Part shown: piece by piece, positions 16,017 through 25,197 of the stretch
Position numbering within the stretch: the stretch's first letter is position 1
Layout of the letters: each line of letters begins with the position of its first letter
Source: Novosphingobium resinovorum
GTDB lineage: Bacteria; Pseudomonadota; Alphaproteobacteria; Sphingomonadales; Sphingomonadaceae
Direction of reading: 5' to 3'
Assembly (NCBI RefSeq): GCF_001742225.1
Contig: NZ_CP017076.1
Span: 620,001 to 684,000, forward strand
Length of the DNA: 64,000 nucleotides
Made by a program: the position numbers and the translations under genes
The notes under the pieces: model-generated
Database searches by the model: none
What the model saw: the letters and a program-made list of their open reading frames with translations, nothing else
What the model was told of the DNA's origin: nothing

Positions 16017-18512
16017 TCAGTTCCCGAAGCGATACTTCAGTCGCACGCCGATCATGCGCGGCTCGCCGACCGCGCCGCCCTCGATGCCGAAGCTGGGATA
16101 ACCCCCAAAGGTCGCATTGTAATACTTGCGCTTGGTGAGGTTGGTCACGAACAGCGCCAGGTCCACCGGCATGTCCGCAACAGAACCCCAGTTCACGTTG
16201 AGATTGACCAGGTCGAGCGCGGGCAGCTTTCCGTAATCATACGGGATTGCCCCAGCAAGGAACGCCGGAGTGTCCTGATAGTTCGCGTACTGGCTATCGA
16301 TATGCGAGTAGGTCACGCCCACCGACAGCTTGCCGTAGCCCTCAGGCAGCGGCAGCGTATACGTGCCAGTAACCGTAAGTTTGTTTTTGGGTGAGTATGT
16401 CAGCGGATAGCCAACCCGCGCGCCGCTCAGCGTAATGGCCGAGAAGACGATGTCCGGCGGCGGGACCGTCAGCGACTTCACATCAGTGTCAAGATAGGCA
16501 TAGGCCGCATCGAGGGTAAAACCATGAAAAGGTGTGATGGACGCATCCACCTCGATGCCCTTGATCGTGGACTTTCCGGCATTGACGATCAACTGCGCAG
16601 GCGTCGTCCCGGGCGTGCGCAGGAAGCCGGCGGCAGTGATCTGCTGGTTGCTGAAATCGTTGTAGAAGCCCGCAATATTGAACGTTCCACGCACTGCGCC
16701 ACGCCAGCTGGTCTTCAGGCCGATTTCATAGTTGTCGATCTTTTCGGGTTCAAACGCTTCTTGGCCGTAGCCTTCCGCCTTGAGCTGTCCCTGCCGGTAG
16801 CCCCTGGCATACTTGGCGTAGAGCAGCACGTCCTCGACAGGCTTGTAATCAAGATCGATCAGCCATGTCGGGGCCTGCGAGTGCCCGGTCAGGTGGGTCT
16901 GGCACTGTTCGACAGTCAGCGTGCCCGGGTTCGTCGCACTGCCGCGCGATCCGAAGCGAAAGCCATCGACGCAATAGCCGACTGGCGGATTGGCGGTCGG
17001 AGGCACCGGCGCATAGTTCATCTGGCGGCTGGTGAGCTGATAACGATCCCACGTGTAACGGATACCGCCTGTGACGCTCAACTTGCTGTTGAGCTTGAAC
17101 GTGGCCTGCGAATAGAGCGCATAGTCCTGCAGGTAGTACTTGTTGACACGTGCTGTCAGCGTTGTCGTTGCCGCTGGCGCACCTGCGGCGGGAGTGAACG
17201 GGCCGCACCCCAGGAACGCGTCAGTTCCGGTGCACGATGCCGTGTTCGTCGAAACGATCCCGGCAAAGCCCAGCGGGGTGTTGCGCTCCATGTATGCGCC
17301 TGCCTGCCAGGTCAGCCGATCGCCAAGCGCGGAGCCCTGGAACTGCAGTTCCTCCGTAAGCGTAGCGCCCGAAGCGGTGTTGAGGCCGGGAAACGGGTTC
17401 GAGAATACCCGCACCGCATTGGTACCGGCATTGGGGCCGCTGACGATCTCAAGGTTTTCGCCGTAAACGGTCCCTCGCGTGGATTCGCGGAACTGCGAAT
17501 AGGCGAAGATGTTCTTGATCGTCAGGGTGTCAGCCGGAACCCAGGTGGTGGTGTTGACCACTTGCCATTGCTCGACTTTCTGAAAGGGCGGCAAAAGACC
17601 GGCCTCGCCAGTATGGAAACCGCGATCGGAGCCTCTGTCGACTTGCCCGCATTGCAGCGCGACAAGCGCCGAAGTTGCCGCCTGGCTGCGGTTGCAAGCA
17701 AACACGCGCGGCAGCGAACCATTGGTATCGGACTTGCTGTACGTGCCGACGGTGTAGTTTTCGAGATTGGGCGTGATGTCGGCGACGACGCTGACACGTC
17801 CAGCCCAATAGTCGATGTCGTTGAAATGGCTTGGACCGATGCCCGAGACGCTCTTCATGAAACCTTGGCGGGTCTGCCGGTCAAGCCCTACTCGAACGCG
17901 GAGGGTGTCGGCGACCGGGACATTGACCACGGCCTGGATACGGCGCAACTCGTGATTGCCGAGCGAGCCTTCGACATAGCCCTCAAGCGCATCGGTCGGC
18001 CGCTGCGGTACGATGATGACGGCCCCTCCGCTGGTATTGCGGCCGAACAGTGTGCCCTGCGGCCCCTTGAGAACCTGCAGGTTCTGCAAGTCGAAGAATG
18101 ACCCCGGTCCCGCGCCATTGCCCGCTGCGGTGCTGGAGACAACGCGGGGTGCCGGTGCATCGGCGAAGTACACCCCTACCGAAGGCGCGGCGCCGGCATC
18201 CTGGTTGAAGCCGCGTATCGCGAAGGATGTCTTTTCCGCGCCGAACCTACTGTTGGTCGATAGCGACGGAGTATAGATGGCAATGTCGCCAGCAGAGACG
18301 ATGTTGCGATTGGCGAGCTGCTGCTGGCTGAACGCGGTGATCGAGATCGGCACGTCCTGCAGTCGTTCTTCGACGCGCCGAGCCGTGACGATGATATCTG
18401 CCGCGCTGTCTTCGGAGACGACCTGCGTTGTATGCGACTGGGCAAAAGCAGGATAGCTCGCCGTACAAAGGACAAAAAGAGCAGTGCCACAACACCATCT
18501 ATTTATATTCAT
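16017..18512 (-). CDS. TonB-dependent receptor (catabolic-cluster type)
   Basis: An 831-residue outer-membrane receptor. A signal peptide (about residues 1-24, cut after AFA) is followed by a TonB-box-like ADIIVTARR, the plug (LQDVPISITAFSQQQL, FAIRGFNQDAG, LQVLKGPQGTLFGRNTSGGAV) and a barrel ending in YRFGN. The LFGRNTSGG form is typical of the large sphingomonad receptor group linked to aromatic and terpenoid catabolism. GGGGAGATCAT precedes the ATG. It lies head-on to the MFS gene and next to the CoA cluster, so it probably brings the same substrate across the outer membrane (inference). Confidence 0.93.
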   Translation of the reverse strand: MNINRWCCGTALFVLCTASYPAFAQSHTTQVVSEDSAADIIVTARRVEERLQDVPISITAFSQQQLANRNIVSAGDIAIYTPSLSTNSRFGAEKTSFAIRGFNQDAGAAPSVGVYFADAPAPRVVSSTAAGNGAGPGSFFDLQNLQVLKGPQGTLFGRNTSGGAVIIVPQRPTDALEGYVEGSLGNHELRRIQAVVNVPVADTLRVRVGLDRQTRQGFMKSVSGIGPSHFNDIDYWAGRVSVVADITPNLENYTVGTYSKSDTNGSLPRVFACNRSQAATSALVALQCGQVDRGSDRGFHTGEAGLLPPFQKVEQWQVVNTTTWVPADTLTIKNIFAYSQFRESTRGTVYGENLEIVSGPNAGTNAVRVFSNPFPGLNTASGATLTEELQFQGSALGDRLTWQAGAYMERNTPLGFAGIVSTNTASCTGTDAFLGCGPFTPAAGAPAATTTLTARVNKYYLQDYALYSQATFKLNSKLSVTGGIRYTWDRYQLTSRQMNYAPVPPTANPPVGYCVDGFRFGSRGSATNPGTLTVEQCQTHLTGHSQAPTWLIDLDYKPVEDVLLYAKYARGYRQGQLKAEGYGQEAFEPEKIDNYEIGLKTSWRGAVRGTFNIAGFYNDFSNQQITAAGFLRTPGTTPAQLIVNAGKSTIKGIEVDASITPFHGFTLDAAYAYLDTDVKSLTVPPPDIVFSAITLSGARVGYPLTYSPKNKLTVTGTYTLPLPEGYGKLSVGVTYSHIDSQYANYQDTPAFLAGAIPYDYGKLPALDLVNLNVNWGSVADMPVDLALFVTNLTKRKYYNATFGGYPSFGIEGGAVGEPRMIGVRLKYRFGN

Positions 18513-19046
18513 ATGATCTCCCCATTGGCATATTGATTTTTATTGGAAAGCGATGTGCCAGATACATTCCGGGCGTGCCTGCGATCGCTTCAATGCCTTG
18601 GCGCCGCCCATTGCACGCCATCGCCACTCTCCCGTCTCGGCCAAATCCGGAGCACGAGAATGCGTCCGGTATGCCTTCTTCCATTCAGACTGCGTGGGCA
18701 GGCGGCCCAAGTCAACAAATTCTAACTAATGTTTGGAAACATAAGTGCCGGGTCCGTAATTCCCGGCACTGACGCGATGCTCATGCCATCGAATTGCCGC
18801 ACCTGTGAGGTGCGGGCGTAAGCCTGCGCGTTGCCGCTTTAGGCCCCGAATTGCACCAGTTACGAAGCTATCCAACCATCGGGCGATGCCTTCGAATCAT
18901 GGCCTCCAACCGAGGTGATCTTGCGAGGATCGCCACGCCGATTTCACGCATCTGCTAGTTCAGTTTTAGACTCGGCGGCGTTTTCTGAACGATCGCTAAA
19001 GGTCGCTTGGCTGAGCTGAATGACTGACCGGCTGACGCCGGTAGGA
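18513..19046. other. Intergenic stretch with a weak TetR-like site
   Basis: No convincing gene is seen. At 18720-18735 the segment starting TTCTAACTAATGTTTG shares 13 of 16 positions with the region of the TetR-type palindrome at 13694-13709, and could be a weak site controlling the receptor gene, although it is 200 bp upstream of it. The right end is the flank of the IS200-type element, with a hairpin ACCGGC/GCCGGT at 19027-19042 just downstream of the transposase stop. Confidence 0.35.
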
Positions 19047-19466
19047 TCATGCGGCGGGGCTGAAGCCATCCTTGTGGGTATGCTTTTCGAGATACCGCAT
19101 GATGATGTCATCGGTGATGTTGCCGGAGGTAGTCGAGAAGTAGCCGCGTTGCCAGAAGCGTTGCCCCCAATACCGCTTGCGGATGTGCTCGAACTCCTGC
19201 TGGATTTTCCGTGACGATCGCCCCTTGGCACGGCGGACGAAATCGCTGACGGAAACGTGCGGCGGGATTTCGACGAACATGTGCACGTGGTCCTTCGACA
19301 GTGCCCCATTGATGATCGTCACGCCCATCTCGGCGCAAACTTGCCTGATAATTTCCCGGACCCGCAGGCGCACGTCGCCATGGAGCACCTTGAAGCGATA
19401 CTTGGGTGCCCAGACGAGATGATAGCGATGATGGAATGTCGTGTGACAACCGCTCTTGTAGCGCAT
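19047..19466 (-). CDS. tnpA: IS200-type Y1 (HUH) transposase
   Basis: A 139-residue single-strand transposase that moves DNA via a 5'-phosphotyrosine intermediate. The HUH motif is His60-Val-His62 (SKDHVHMF). The nucleophile is probably Tyr125 (IIMRYLEKH), with His129 at the position where some relatives have Gln as third metal ligand. Length is normal for the family and the frame is intact, so it may be active. The ATG directly follows the 3' arm of a 29-bp hairpin that also contains the GAGG ribosome-binding site, which should keep translation low. Confidence 0.93.
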   Translation of the reverse strand: MRYKSGCHTTFHHRYHLVWAPKYRFKVLHGDVRLRVREIIRQVCAEMGVTIINGALSKDHVHMFVEIPPHVSVSDFVRRAKGRSSRKIQQEFEHIRKRYWGQRFWQRGYFSTTSGNITDDIIMRYLEKHTHKDGFSPAA

Positions 19467-19540
19467 AGCCTGTAACCTCGGGAAAAACGGAAGACTTACG
19501 CCCTTCAGGCGGTCTTCCGTTTTTCCCGAGGTTACAGGCT
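19467..19540 (-). promoter_or_regulatory. 29-bp perfect hairpin sequestering the tnpA ribosome-binding site
   Basis: Arms 19467-19495 and 19512-19540 are perfect inverted repeats separated by 16 nt, which contain a further short CGCC/GGCG pairing. On the transposase transcript the 3' arm ends immediately before the ATG and includes CCCGAGGTTACAGGCT, so GAGG is 9 nt from the start codon and fully paired. IS200 transposase mRNA is known to be silenced by a 5' stem-loop of this kind. Confidence 0.85.
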
Positions 19541-19599
19541 TGCACGCGAGTCTACGGCTGAAGCCAGTATCCGACTGGAAGTCGGAGGGGTTCCTCCCC

Positions 19600-20015
19600 G
19601 AAAGAGGACTCTAAACGGATATCGGAGTATCCGACCAGACCCTGTCGCTTCGATCAGCGGCCGCGAGGGCCTACTCCTGACAGAAGCTGCTGACAGAGTT
19701 CTTCGAAGCCGACCGGCTGTTACGCGCCCATCCCAGTCATAGACTGCAGATTACGGCGATCCTAATTGCGGAAAGGCCGTTAACGAACCGATGGCAAGCA
19801 TCAGTTGGCGGAAAATTGGGGTAGCTGATAGAGAATTGCTCGTCCGTCCTCGTAGTCCAACGTATACAAAGCGGAATTTTGTTCACTAGGCTCGCGCCTG
19901 AAGTGTCGCCTATCGTATCTGCCATGTGGACGCGTCGCTCCTACGCCCTTCTTTATATGCGATAAGAGCCGGGCAATCGCACCGTGCGCGACGGACCCCA
20001 ATGCGCGCAATAGTG
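19600..20015. other. Gene-free stretch between IS200 element and aldo/keto reductase
   Basis: Only short ORFs without recognisable domains or good ribosome-binding sites occur here. Base composition is visibly more AT-rich than in the surrounding catabolic genes, which fits horizontally acquired or decaying sequence. I see no promoter or RNA gene. Confidence 0.4.
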
Positions 20016-21041
20016 TCAACGGCGGCGTGATTCCGGTGTGCCGAGTAGGCGTTCGATAGCGTCCAGTTCAGAATGCTCGAAATCGAGCCGATTTATTGCA
20101 TCAAGCGAATCATTGAGTTGGTTAACCGTTCTTACCCCGATGAGAGCAGAAGTCATCCGCGGATCGCGGAGAACCCAGGCGATCGCCATCTGAGCAAGCG
20201 TCTGGCCGCGATCTTCCGCGATCGAGTGCAGACTGCGGATGCGATCCATAGTCTCTGGAGCAAGCAATTCCTTCTTGAAAGACCCGGATCGTGCACCTCG
20301 CGCATCACCGGGAACACCATTTAGATATTTGTTGGTAAGCAACCCTTGCGCGAGAGGAGAGAAAGCGATGCACCCCATCCCCGCATCACCAAGCACCTCT
20401 TGCAGTTCCGTTTCAATCGAACGGTTCAGCAAAGAATAATTCGGCTGATGTATGACCAGATGAACACCCATGGCAGAGAGGATACGCACGGCCTCCTTTG
20501 TTTGCTCGGCCGTGTAGCTCGATATTCCGACGTAAAGCGCCTTTCCCTGTCGATGCAAGTGAGCCAACGCCCCCATCGTTTCTTCCAGCGGCGTATCCGG
20601 GTCGAACCGATGGGAATAAAAGATATCGACATAGTCCAGGCCCATGCGCTTCAAACTCTGTTCGCATGAAGCAATGAGATACTTTCGTCCCCCGCCACCT
20701 TGGCCATATGGTCCCGGCCACATGTCCCAGCCTGCCTTGCTTGAAATGATCAATTCATCACGATGCGAGGCAAAATCAGACGCAAGCAGGCGACCGAAAT
20801 TCTCTTCCGCAGACCCGTATGGTACGCCGTAATTGTTCGCGAGATCGAAATGGGTTACCCCTCGATCAAAGGCTCGCCGCAACATGGCACGGGAGGTCTC
20901 GAAGACATCGGTTCCCCCGAAATTCTGCCATAAGCCCAAGCTAATAATCGGAAGATCCAGCCCGGACCGCCCGCACCGGCGGTAGATCATGTGTCCATCG
21001 TAACGATCAGGATTGGCATTCCAAGGTGTCGTCAAGGACAT
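20016..21041 (-). CDS. Aldo/keto reductase (YghZ/GpR-like)
   Basis: A 341-residue NADPH-dependent reductase with the AKR barrel. The catalytic tetrad is visible: Asp and Tyr in THFDLANNYG, Lys in IISSKAGW and His in YSHRFDPD. The cofactor-binding end (IAWVLRDPRMTSALIGVRTVNQL) is intact. The N-terminal part (WNANPDRYDGHMIYRRCGRSGLDLP) matches the YghZ subgroup, whose E. coli member reduces L-glyceraldehyde 3-phosphate and methylglyoxal. ATG 21041 is used; the longer frame begins with TTG and has no better ribosome-binding site. It stands alone on AT-richer sequence, so its link to either neighbouring cluster is unclear. Confidence 0.9.
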   Translation of the reverse strand: MSLTTPWNANPDRYDGHMIYRRCGRSGLDLPIISLGLWQNFGGTDVFETSRAMLRRAFDRGVTHFDLANNYGVPYGSAEENFGRLLASDFASHRDELIISSKAGWDMWPGPYGQGGGGRKYLIASCEQSLKRMGLDYVDIFYSHRFDPDTPLEETMGALAHLHRQGKALYVGISSYTAEQTKEAVRILSAMGVHLVIHQPNYSLLNRSIETELQEVLGDAGMGCIAFSPLAQGLLTNKYLNGVPGDARGARSGSFKKELLAPETMDRIRSLHSIAEDRGQTLAQMAIAWVLRDPRMTSALIGVRTVNQLNDSLDAINRLDFEHSELDAIERLLGTPESRRR

Positions 21042-21211
21042 AGCGTTATTTCTCAACGTTCGAGCAGTTATCTTTTGCCAATATATCTCGTATATCTTGA
21101 TACATCGCGAAACCTATTAATGTATGAAAAGTACTTAATCATAAAACCCTTAACATAACGCAAATTTATTGGCATTAAAAACAACCTGCCCTCAATGAAG
21201 TGCATCCTCCA

Positions 21212-21241
21212 AAAAATATCTTCAGGGGCACACCCCTGAAG
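21212..21241 (-). terminator. Terminator of the TonB receptor gene at 21276
   Basis: A perfect 9-bp stem, CTTCAGGGG (21220-21228) / CCCCTGAAG (21233-21241), with a CACA loop is followed on the minus strand by ATATTTTTT. It lies 35 bp after the receptor stop. Confidence 0.88.
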
Positions 21242-21275
21242 ACTTAGAGGTGGGAATGAGAATGAACTTTCGACT

Positions 21276-23471
21276 TCAGAAGTCGAAGCTGGCGCGGATC
21301 CCATAAGTGCGCGGCGCGGCGTACTGATAGGCAATCTGCGTGCTGGCCGGGCCGGTGCCGGTCAGGATCAGCTTGTCCTCCAGATTGCGGACATAAGCTT
21401 CCACCGACCATGCCTTGTCGGCGGGCTTGTAGGTCAGCATCAGGTCGGACTTGGTGTAGCCGCTCTGCTTCTCCGAATCCCAGTTGTAGAAGCTGAAGTA
21501 GGACTTGGATTCGATGTGCGTCTGCGCCCGTGCGGTCAGCGTGCCGAAGCCCAGGTCGAAATCGTGGCTGTACCCGAAGTTCGCCGACCAGCGCGGCGCC
21601 TGTGGCGGCACGTTTCCGGCAAGCTGGAGATTGCCGTCGCCGTCCGCCACCGCGAAGTCGGTGTACTCGGCGTGGACATAGGCGACATAGGCATCGAAGT
21701 GATCGGCCGGGGTCGCCAGCCAGGTCACGTCCGCTTCCACGCCCTTGTAGCGCGACTTGCCCGCGTTGTAGACGTCGATCGAGGAGAAGCCGTCGTCGCG
21801 GATGATGAACTGCGAGACCTGCTGGTCCTTGTAATCGTACCAGAACGCATCGACGTTGACCTGCAACGTGCCGCCGAAGAAGCGGTTCTTGAGGCCGATC
21901 TCGTAGGACGTGATCTTTTCCGGACCATAGGCCGAATTGTCGGTGAAGCCGCCCGACTTGAAGCCGGTGTCGAACTTGAAGTACGCCATGTTCTGCGGCG
22001 TGAACTGGTAGTTCAGCCCGGCGTGGTAGGTGGTGACCTTGTCGCTCGAACGGCCGTACTGGTCGCCGCTCTCGTAATTGATCGCGCCCGTCTCGAGATA
22101 GGCATCGCCATCGGTCGAGGTGTACGAGCCGGAGCGATGCTTCTTGTCATGGGTGTAGCGGATACCCCCCTCGACTTCGAGCTGGTCGGTGAGCTTGTAG
22201 GCCGCCTGGCCGAACACCGCGCGCGAAGTGGTGACAGTGTCGGGATAATAGTAGCGCGCCAGCAGCACGTAATCGCCGATGACGGCATTCTTGCCTGGAT
22301 AGTCGCGGAACTGCGCGTCGACCGAGTTCTTTTCGCGGAAGTAGAAGCCGCCGACCTGGAAGCGGAATGGCCCGTCCAGTTGCGAAGTCAGGCGCACTTC
22401 ATGGTTCCAGGTCACGGGCTTCTCGTGCTGGAAGAAGGTCATGTTCTGGCGATTGCTGCCGTAGACCGGCTCGTCGAGCGCGTTGCGGGTGTAATCGAGG
22501 TTGCGGTAGCCGCCGAGGTAGGTGACGGTCGCGAAGTCGAGATCGTAATCCGCGTTCCAGCGCAGGAAGTAGGTGTCGCCCTTCACGTAGGCGCCATCGG
22601 TCTGCGACCAGCTCTTGCCGTCGCCGGGGATCGGCGGCTTCACCGTGATGTCCGGCTCGCCGTCGGCGCCGGTGACCGGGGTGATGCCCTGACGCACGGG
22701 GCCGACGCCGCCAAGGTGCGAATATTCGCCGATCAGGTCGATGGTGAGCCGGTCGGTCGGCTTGAACAGCACGCTCAGGCGCGCGGCCTTGCTGCGCTCG
22801 TCGTCGCCGTCGCGGCCGACCGGGTTGTTGCGGTAGCCGCTGTGGTCGCGGGTCTGGAACGCGGCGCGCACCTGCAGCGTGTCGGTGACCGGCAGGTTCA
22901 CCATGCCCTGGGTGATGAACGTGTCGTAGTTGCCGATCTCGCCCGAGACGTTGGCCTCGAAGTGGTCGACCGGCTTGGCCGAGACGATGTTGATCGAGCC
23001 GCCGGTGGAGTTGCGGCCCAGCAGCGTGCCCTGCGGTCCGCGCAGCACCTCGATCCGCTCGACGTCGAACATCGTCGCGTTGAGGCCCAGCGCGCGCTGG
23101 AAGTAGATGCCGTCGATGCTCAGCGCCACGGCCGGATCGCCGATCTCGCTGGTATCGCGGCTGGAGACGCCGCGCACGGTCAGGATCGTCTGCGCGCCGT
23201 TGTTGGAGAAGTTGAAGCCCGGCGCCACGCCCGCCAGATCCTGCAGGTTGCCGACGCCGTTGGCCTTGATCGCCTCCGCATCGATGACCGAGATCGCGAG
23301 CGGGGTCTTCTGCAGCAGGGTGGGACGCTTCTCAGCGGTCACCACGATGTCGCCGAGGCCGGTTCCGGTGTCGGCGGATGCTTCGGCCGATTGCGCGGAC
23401 GCCGCCTGCGAGCCCATCAGCGCGAGCGCGCATGTACTTGCCGCGAGCAGAAAATTCCTGGATCGATTCAT
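21276..23471 (-). CDS. TonB-dependent receptor of the aromatic-glycoside cluster
   Basis: A 731-residue outer-membrane receptor. Signal peptide about residues 1-26 (cut after ASA), TonB-box-like DIVVTAEKRP, plug (LLQKTPLAISVIDAEAI, LTVRGVSSRD, IEVLRGPQGTLLGRNSTGGSINI) and a barrel ending in IRASFDF. The group is the sphingomonad receptor type common beside aromatic-degradation genes. GAGGG lies 10 nt before the ATG. An exact copy of the 14-mer TGAATACAATCTAC at 23697-23710 lies 226 bp upstream, tying it to the GntR regulon at 29174. Substrate proposed: an aromatic glycoside (inference). Confidence 0.93.
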   Translation of the reverse strand: MNRSRNFLLAASTCALALMGSQAASAQSAEASADTGTGLGDIVVTAEKRPTLLQKTPLAISVIDAEAIKANGVGNLQDLAGVAPGFNFSNNGAQTILTVRGVSSRDTSEIGDPAVALSIDGIYFQRALGLNATMFDVERIEVLRGPQGTLLGRNSTGGSINIVSAKPVDHFEANVSGEIGNYDTFITQGMVNLPVTDTLQVRAAFQTRDHSGYRNNPVGRDGDDERSKAARLSVLFKPTDRLTIDLIGEYSHLGGVGPVRQGITPVTGADGEPDITVKPPIPGDGKSWSQTDGAYVKGDTYFLRWNADYDLDFATVTYLGGYRNLDYTRNALDEPVYGSNRQNMTFFQHEKPVTWNHEVRLTSQLDGPFRFQVGGFYFREKNSVDAQFRDYPGKNAVIGDYVLLARYYYPDTVTTSRAVFGQAAYKLTDQLEVEGGIRYTHDKKHRSGSYTSTDGDAYLETGAINYESGDQYGRSSDKVTTYHAGLNYQFTPQNMAYFKFDTGFKSGGFTDNSAYGPEKITSYEIGLKNRFFGGTLQVNVDAFWYDYKDQQVSQFIIRDDGFSSIDVYNAGKSRYKGVEADVTWLATPADHFDAYVAYVHAEYTDFAVADGDGNLQLAGNVPPQAPRWSANFGYSHDFDLGFGTLTARAQTHIESKSYFSFYNWDSEKQSGYTKSDLMLTYKPADKAWSVEAYVRNLEDKLILTGTGPASTQIAYQYAAPRTYGIRASFDF

Positions 23472-24065
23472 TGTCGATTAGCCCTCGTGTTGGTGCCGGA
23501 TCGGCAGCCGCTTTCCCTGACACGCGCTGGCAGCGCGTGATCTCGTGTTGGTCGGAAGATGTTGATGTGTCCGGGCTGGTCCCGGCTCGCTTTTTTCCCG
23601 GAAGCCGCAGGCGGCTCCATCGTCCTGACTGTGACCGTGCACGCAGGTTGCCAGCGCAGGCGGCCTGCCTGCCGGTCCTTAATGCCGTCGTCACACTGAA
23701 TACAATCTACTAATAAAGATCGGTGTCAACCGAAAATCATGGAACTGCAGGAATTCCCGTTAACACCATGATTATATATGTTTTCTGCAATATTTCGTAA
23801 AGCGCGGTGCGCAGCATTGGATGCGAATCCGAGCCGATCTTCGCCCTGGAAATCGCGATATCCGACGCCGGATAGCCCGGGAATAGGTCATTTGACGCAA
23901 CTGTCAGCACCGCTACCGGCGGACGATCCTGCAACAATTGTAGTTTGTATAAAATTCTTGCACTCGCGCGCGTTGTCTGGAAGGTTGTCCCCGCAACGGC
24001 CGATCGCTCCGGATGTGTGGCGACCGCCAGGCTCAACCGTTCACGAAATCCCGAGGAAAATTCAT
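23472..24065. promoter_or_regulatory. Divergent regulatory region with GntR-site candidates
   Basis: This gene-free stretch separates the receptor from the divergent extradiol dioxygenase gene. It holds an exact TGAATACAATCTAC at 23697-23710 on the receptor side. A degenerate inverted copy, GTAGTTTGTATAAA (23940-23953), matches the reverse complement of the 14-mer at 11 of 14 positions, 113 bp before the dioxygenase start. Confidence 0.55.
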
Positions 24066-25064
24066 ATGGCCAGAATCGTTGGTGGTATCAGCATGTCCCA
24101 CGTGCCGGGGGCGCTCGGCTGGCCCGATGCCCCGCCCACCGACCAGCGCGCGCGGCTTACGGCCATTCACGAAACCCTGCGCGAGCGCCTGGAGGCGGCC
24201 AAACCCGATGTGATCGTTGCCTTCCTCGACGACCATTTCGAGAACCACTTCCGCAACCTGCTGCCCTCGCTCGGCGTCGGCATCGCGGATTCGCACGTCG
24301 GTCCGGCGGAATACATGATGGAAGCGCTGCGCTTCGACGAACAGCACGCGATCCCCTCGGACCCGGCGATGGGCGAGCATCTGCTGCGCGAGCTGGTGCA
24401 CCGCGGCTTCGAGGCCGCGCGCATGGGCGCCATCGAATACGGCAACAACCTGATGATGCCGCTGCGCTTCATCCAGCCCACGTTCGACATGCCGGTGGTG
24501 CCGGTCTACATCAACGTCTTCTCGCCCCCGCTGATGCCGTACTGGCGCGCCTACGACCTTGGCCTTGCCGTGCGCGCCGCGATCGAGGCGATGCCGGACG
24601 ACCGCCGCGTGTTCCTGCTCGCCACCGGCGGTCTCTCGCACTGGCCGCCGGTCTGGACCGAAGGCGCGCCCGAGGACGATGAATTCCTGCAGCGCATGAA
24701 GCGCTACCAGACCGAGGGCAAGGGCAGCCTGGTCGACGATCCCGGCCTCTATTCGGATCTCGCCAAGTACGAGATCGAGATGATGGGCAAGATGCAGTGG
24801 CCGCTCGGCTTCCAGCACCCCCTGCTCAACGAGCACTGGGACCGCGAGATGCTGGAGAAGTTCGAGGAAGGCGATATCGGCTACATGCGCGCGCTGACGT
24901 ACGACGAAGTCGAGGAACGCGGCGGCCATGGCGGTCACGAAGCATTGAACTGGGTCGCGCTGATGGGCGCGATGAACGGCGCCAAGGCGGATTACATCGC
25001 CTACGAACCGGTGCCCGAATGGATCACCGGCATGAGCTACGCCGCTTACGACGAGCCTGCGTGA
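24066..25064 (+). CDS. Class III extradiol ring-cleavage dioxygenase (LigB-type)
   Basis: A 332-residue Fe(II) dioxygenase that opens catechol-type rings next to the diol. His12 (ISMSHVPG) and His61 (DDHFENHF) fall at the residue numbers of the iron ligands of LigB of Sphingobium, and His192 (GGLSHWP) is in place for the catalytic base. ATG 24066 follows GAGGAA; the longer frame extends into promoter sequence without a good start. No separate LigA-like small subunit is seen, so it may act alone or use an external partner. Its neighbours (flavin hydroxylase, alpha/beta hydrolase, FAH-fold enzyme) fit a meta-cleavage pathway. Confidence 0.92.
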   Translation: MARIVGGISMSHVPGALGWPDAPPTDQRARLTAIHETLRERLEAAKPDVIVAFLDDHFENHFRNLLPSLGVGIADSHVGPAEYMMEALRFDEQHAIPSDPAMGEHLLRELVHRGFEAARMGAIEYGNNLMMPLRFIQPTFDMPVVPVYINVFSPPLMPYWRAYDLGLAVRAAIEAMPDDRRVFLLATGGLSHWPPVWTEGAPEDDEFLQRMKRYQTEGKGSLVDDPGLYSDLAKYEIEMMGKMQWPLGFQHPLLNEHWDREMLEKFEEGDIGYMRALTYDEVEERGGHGGHEALNWVALMGAMNGAKADYIAYEPVPEWITGMSYAAYDEPA

Positions 25065-25071
25065 AGCAACG

Positions 25072-25110
25072 ATGACGGGGCGAAGAGGGAGGAGACCTTC
25101 GCCCCGTCAT
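25072..25110 (+). terminator. Strong hairpin after the dioxygenase gene
   Basis: A perfect 14-bp stem (25072-25085 with 25097-25110) around an 11-nt loop, beginning 8 bp after the stop. There is no T-tract, so it may act with Rho or as an mRNA-stabilising 3' end. A second hairpin, GCCCG/CGGGC with TTTTT, follows at 25157-25189. Confidence 0.6.
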
Positions 25111-25156
25111 CTCCCGCGAGACCGGTTGCGCGCCGGCCGGTAGCGGGATGGCGAAT

Positions 25157-25189
25157 GCCCGTGCAGCCTTGGCGGCGCGCGGGCTTTTT
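25157..25189 (+). terminator. Candidate rho-independent terminator
   Basis: GCCCG (25157-25161) pairs with CGGGC (25180-25184) across an 18-nt loop, followed by TTTTTCC. It lies between the convergent dioxygenase and permease genes. The short stem makes it weaker than the hairpin just upstream. Confidence 0.45.
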
Positions 25190-25197
25190 CCTATTCG

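Larger units (their letters stand above)
19027..19599 (-). mobile_element. IS200/IS605-family insertion sequence (tnpA only)
   Basis: The element contains a single intact Y1 transposase gene. Hairpins near both ends fit the subterminal structures used by this family: ACCGGC/GCCGGT at 19027-19042 on the right-end side of the gene, and TCCGACT/AGTCGGA at 19570-19586 with a G4/C4 stem at 19587-19599 on the other side. Exact ends and the insertion tetranucleotide cannot be fixed from sequence alone. No tnpB accessory gene is present. Confidence 0.75.

Noticed and set aside
19108..19545. Second ORF overlapping the IS200 transposase
   Set aside because: It is a different frame of tnpA and of the hairpin; there is no TnpB-like motif.
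21516..23540. Open frame of 674 codons antisense to the TonB receptor
   Set aside because: High GC makes stop-free antisense frames common; composition is extreme (Arg, Val and Ala rich) and no domain is present.
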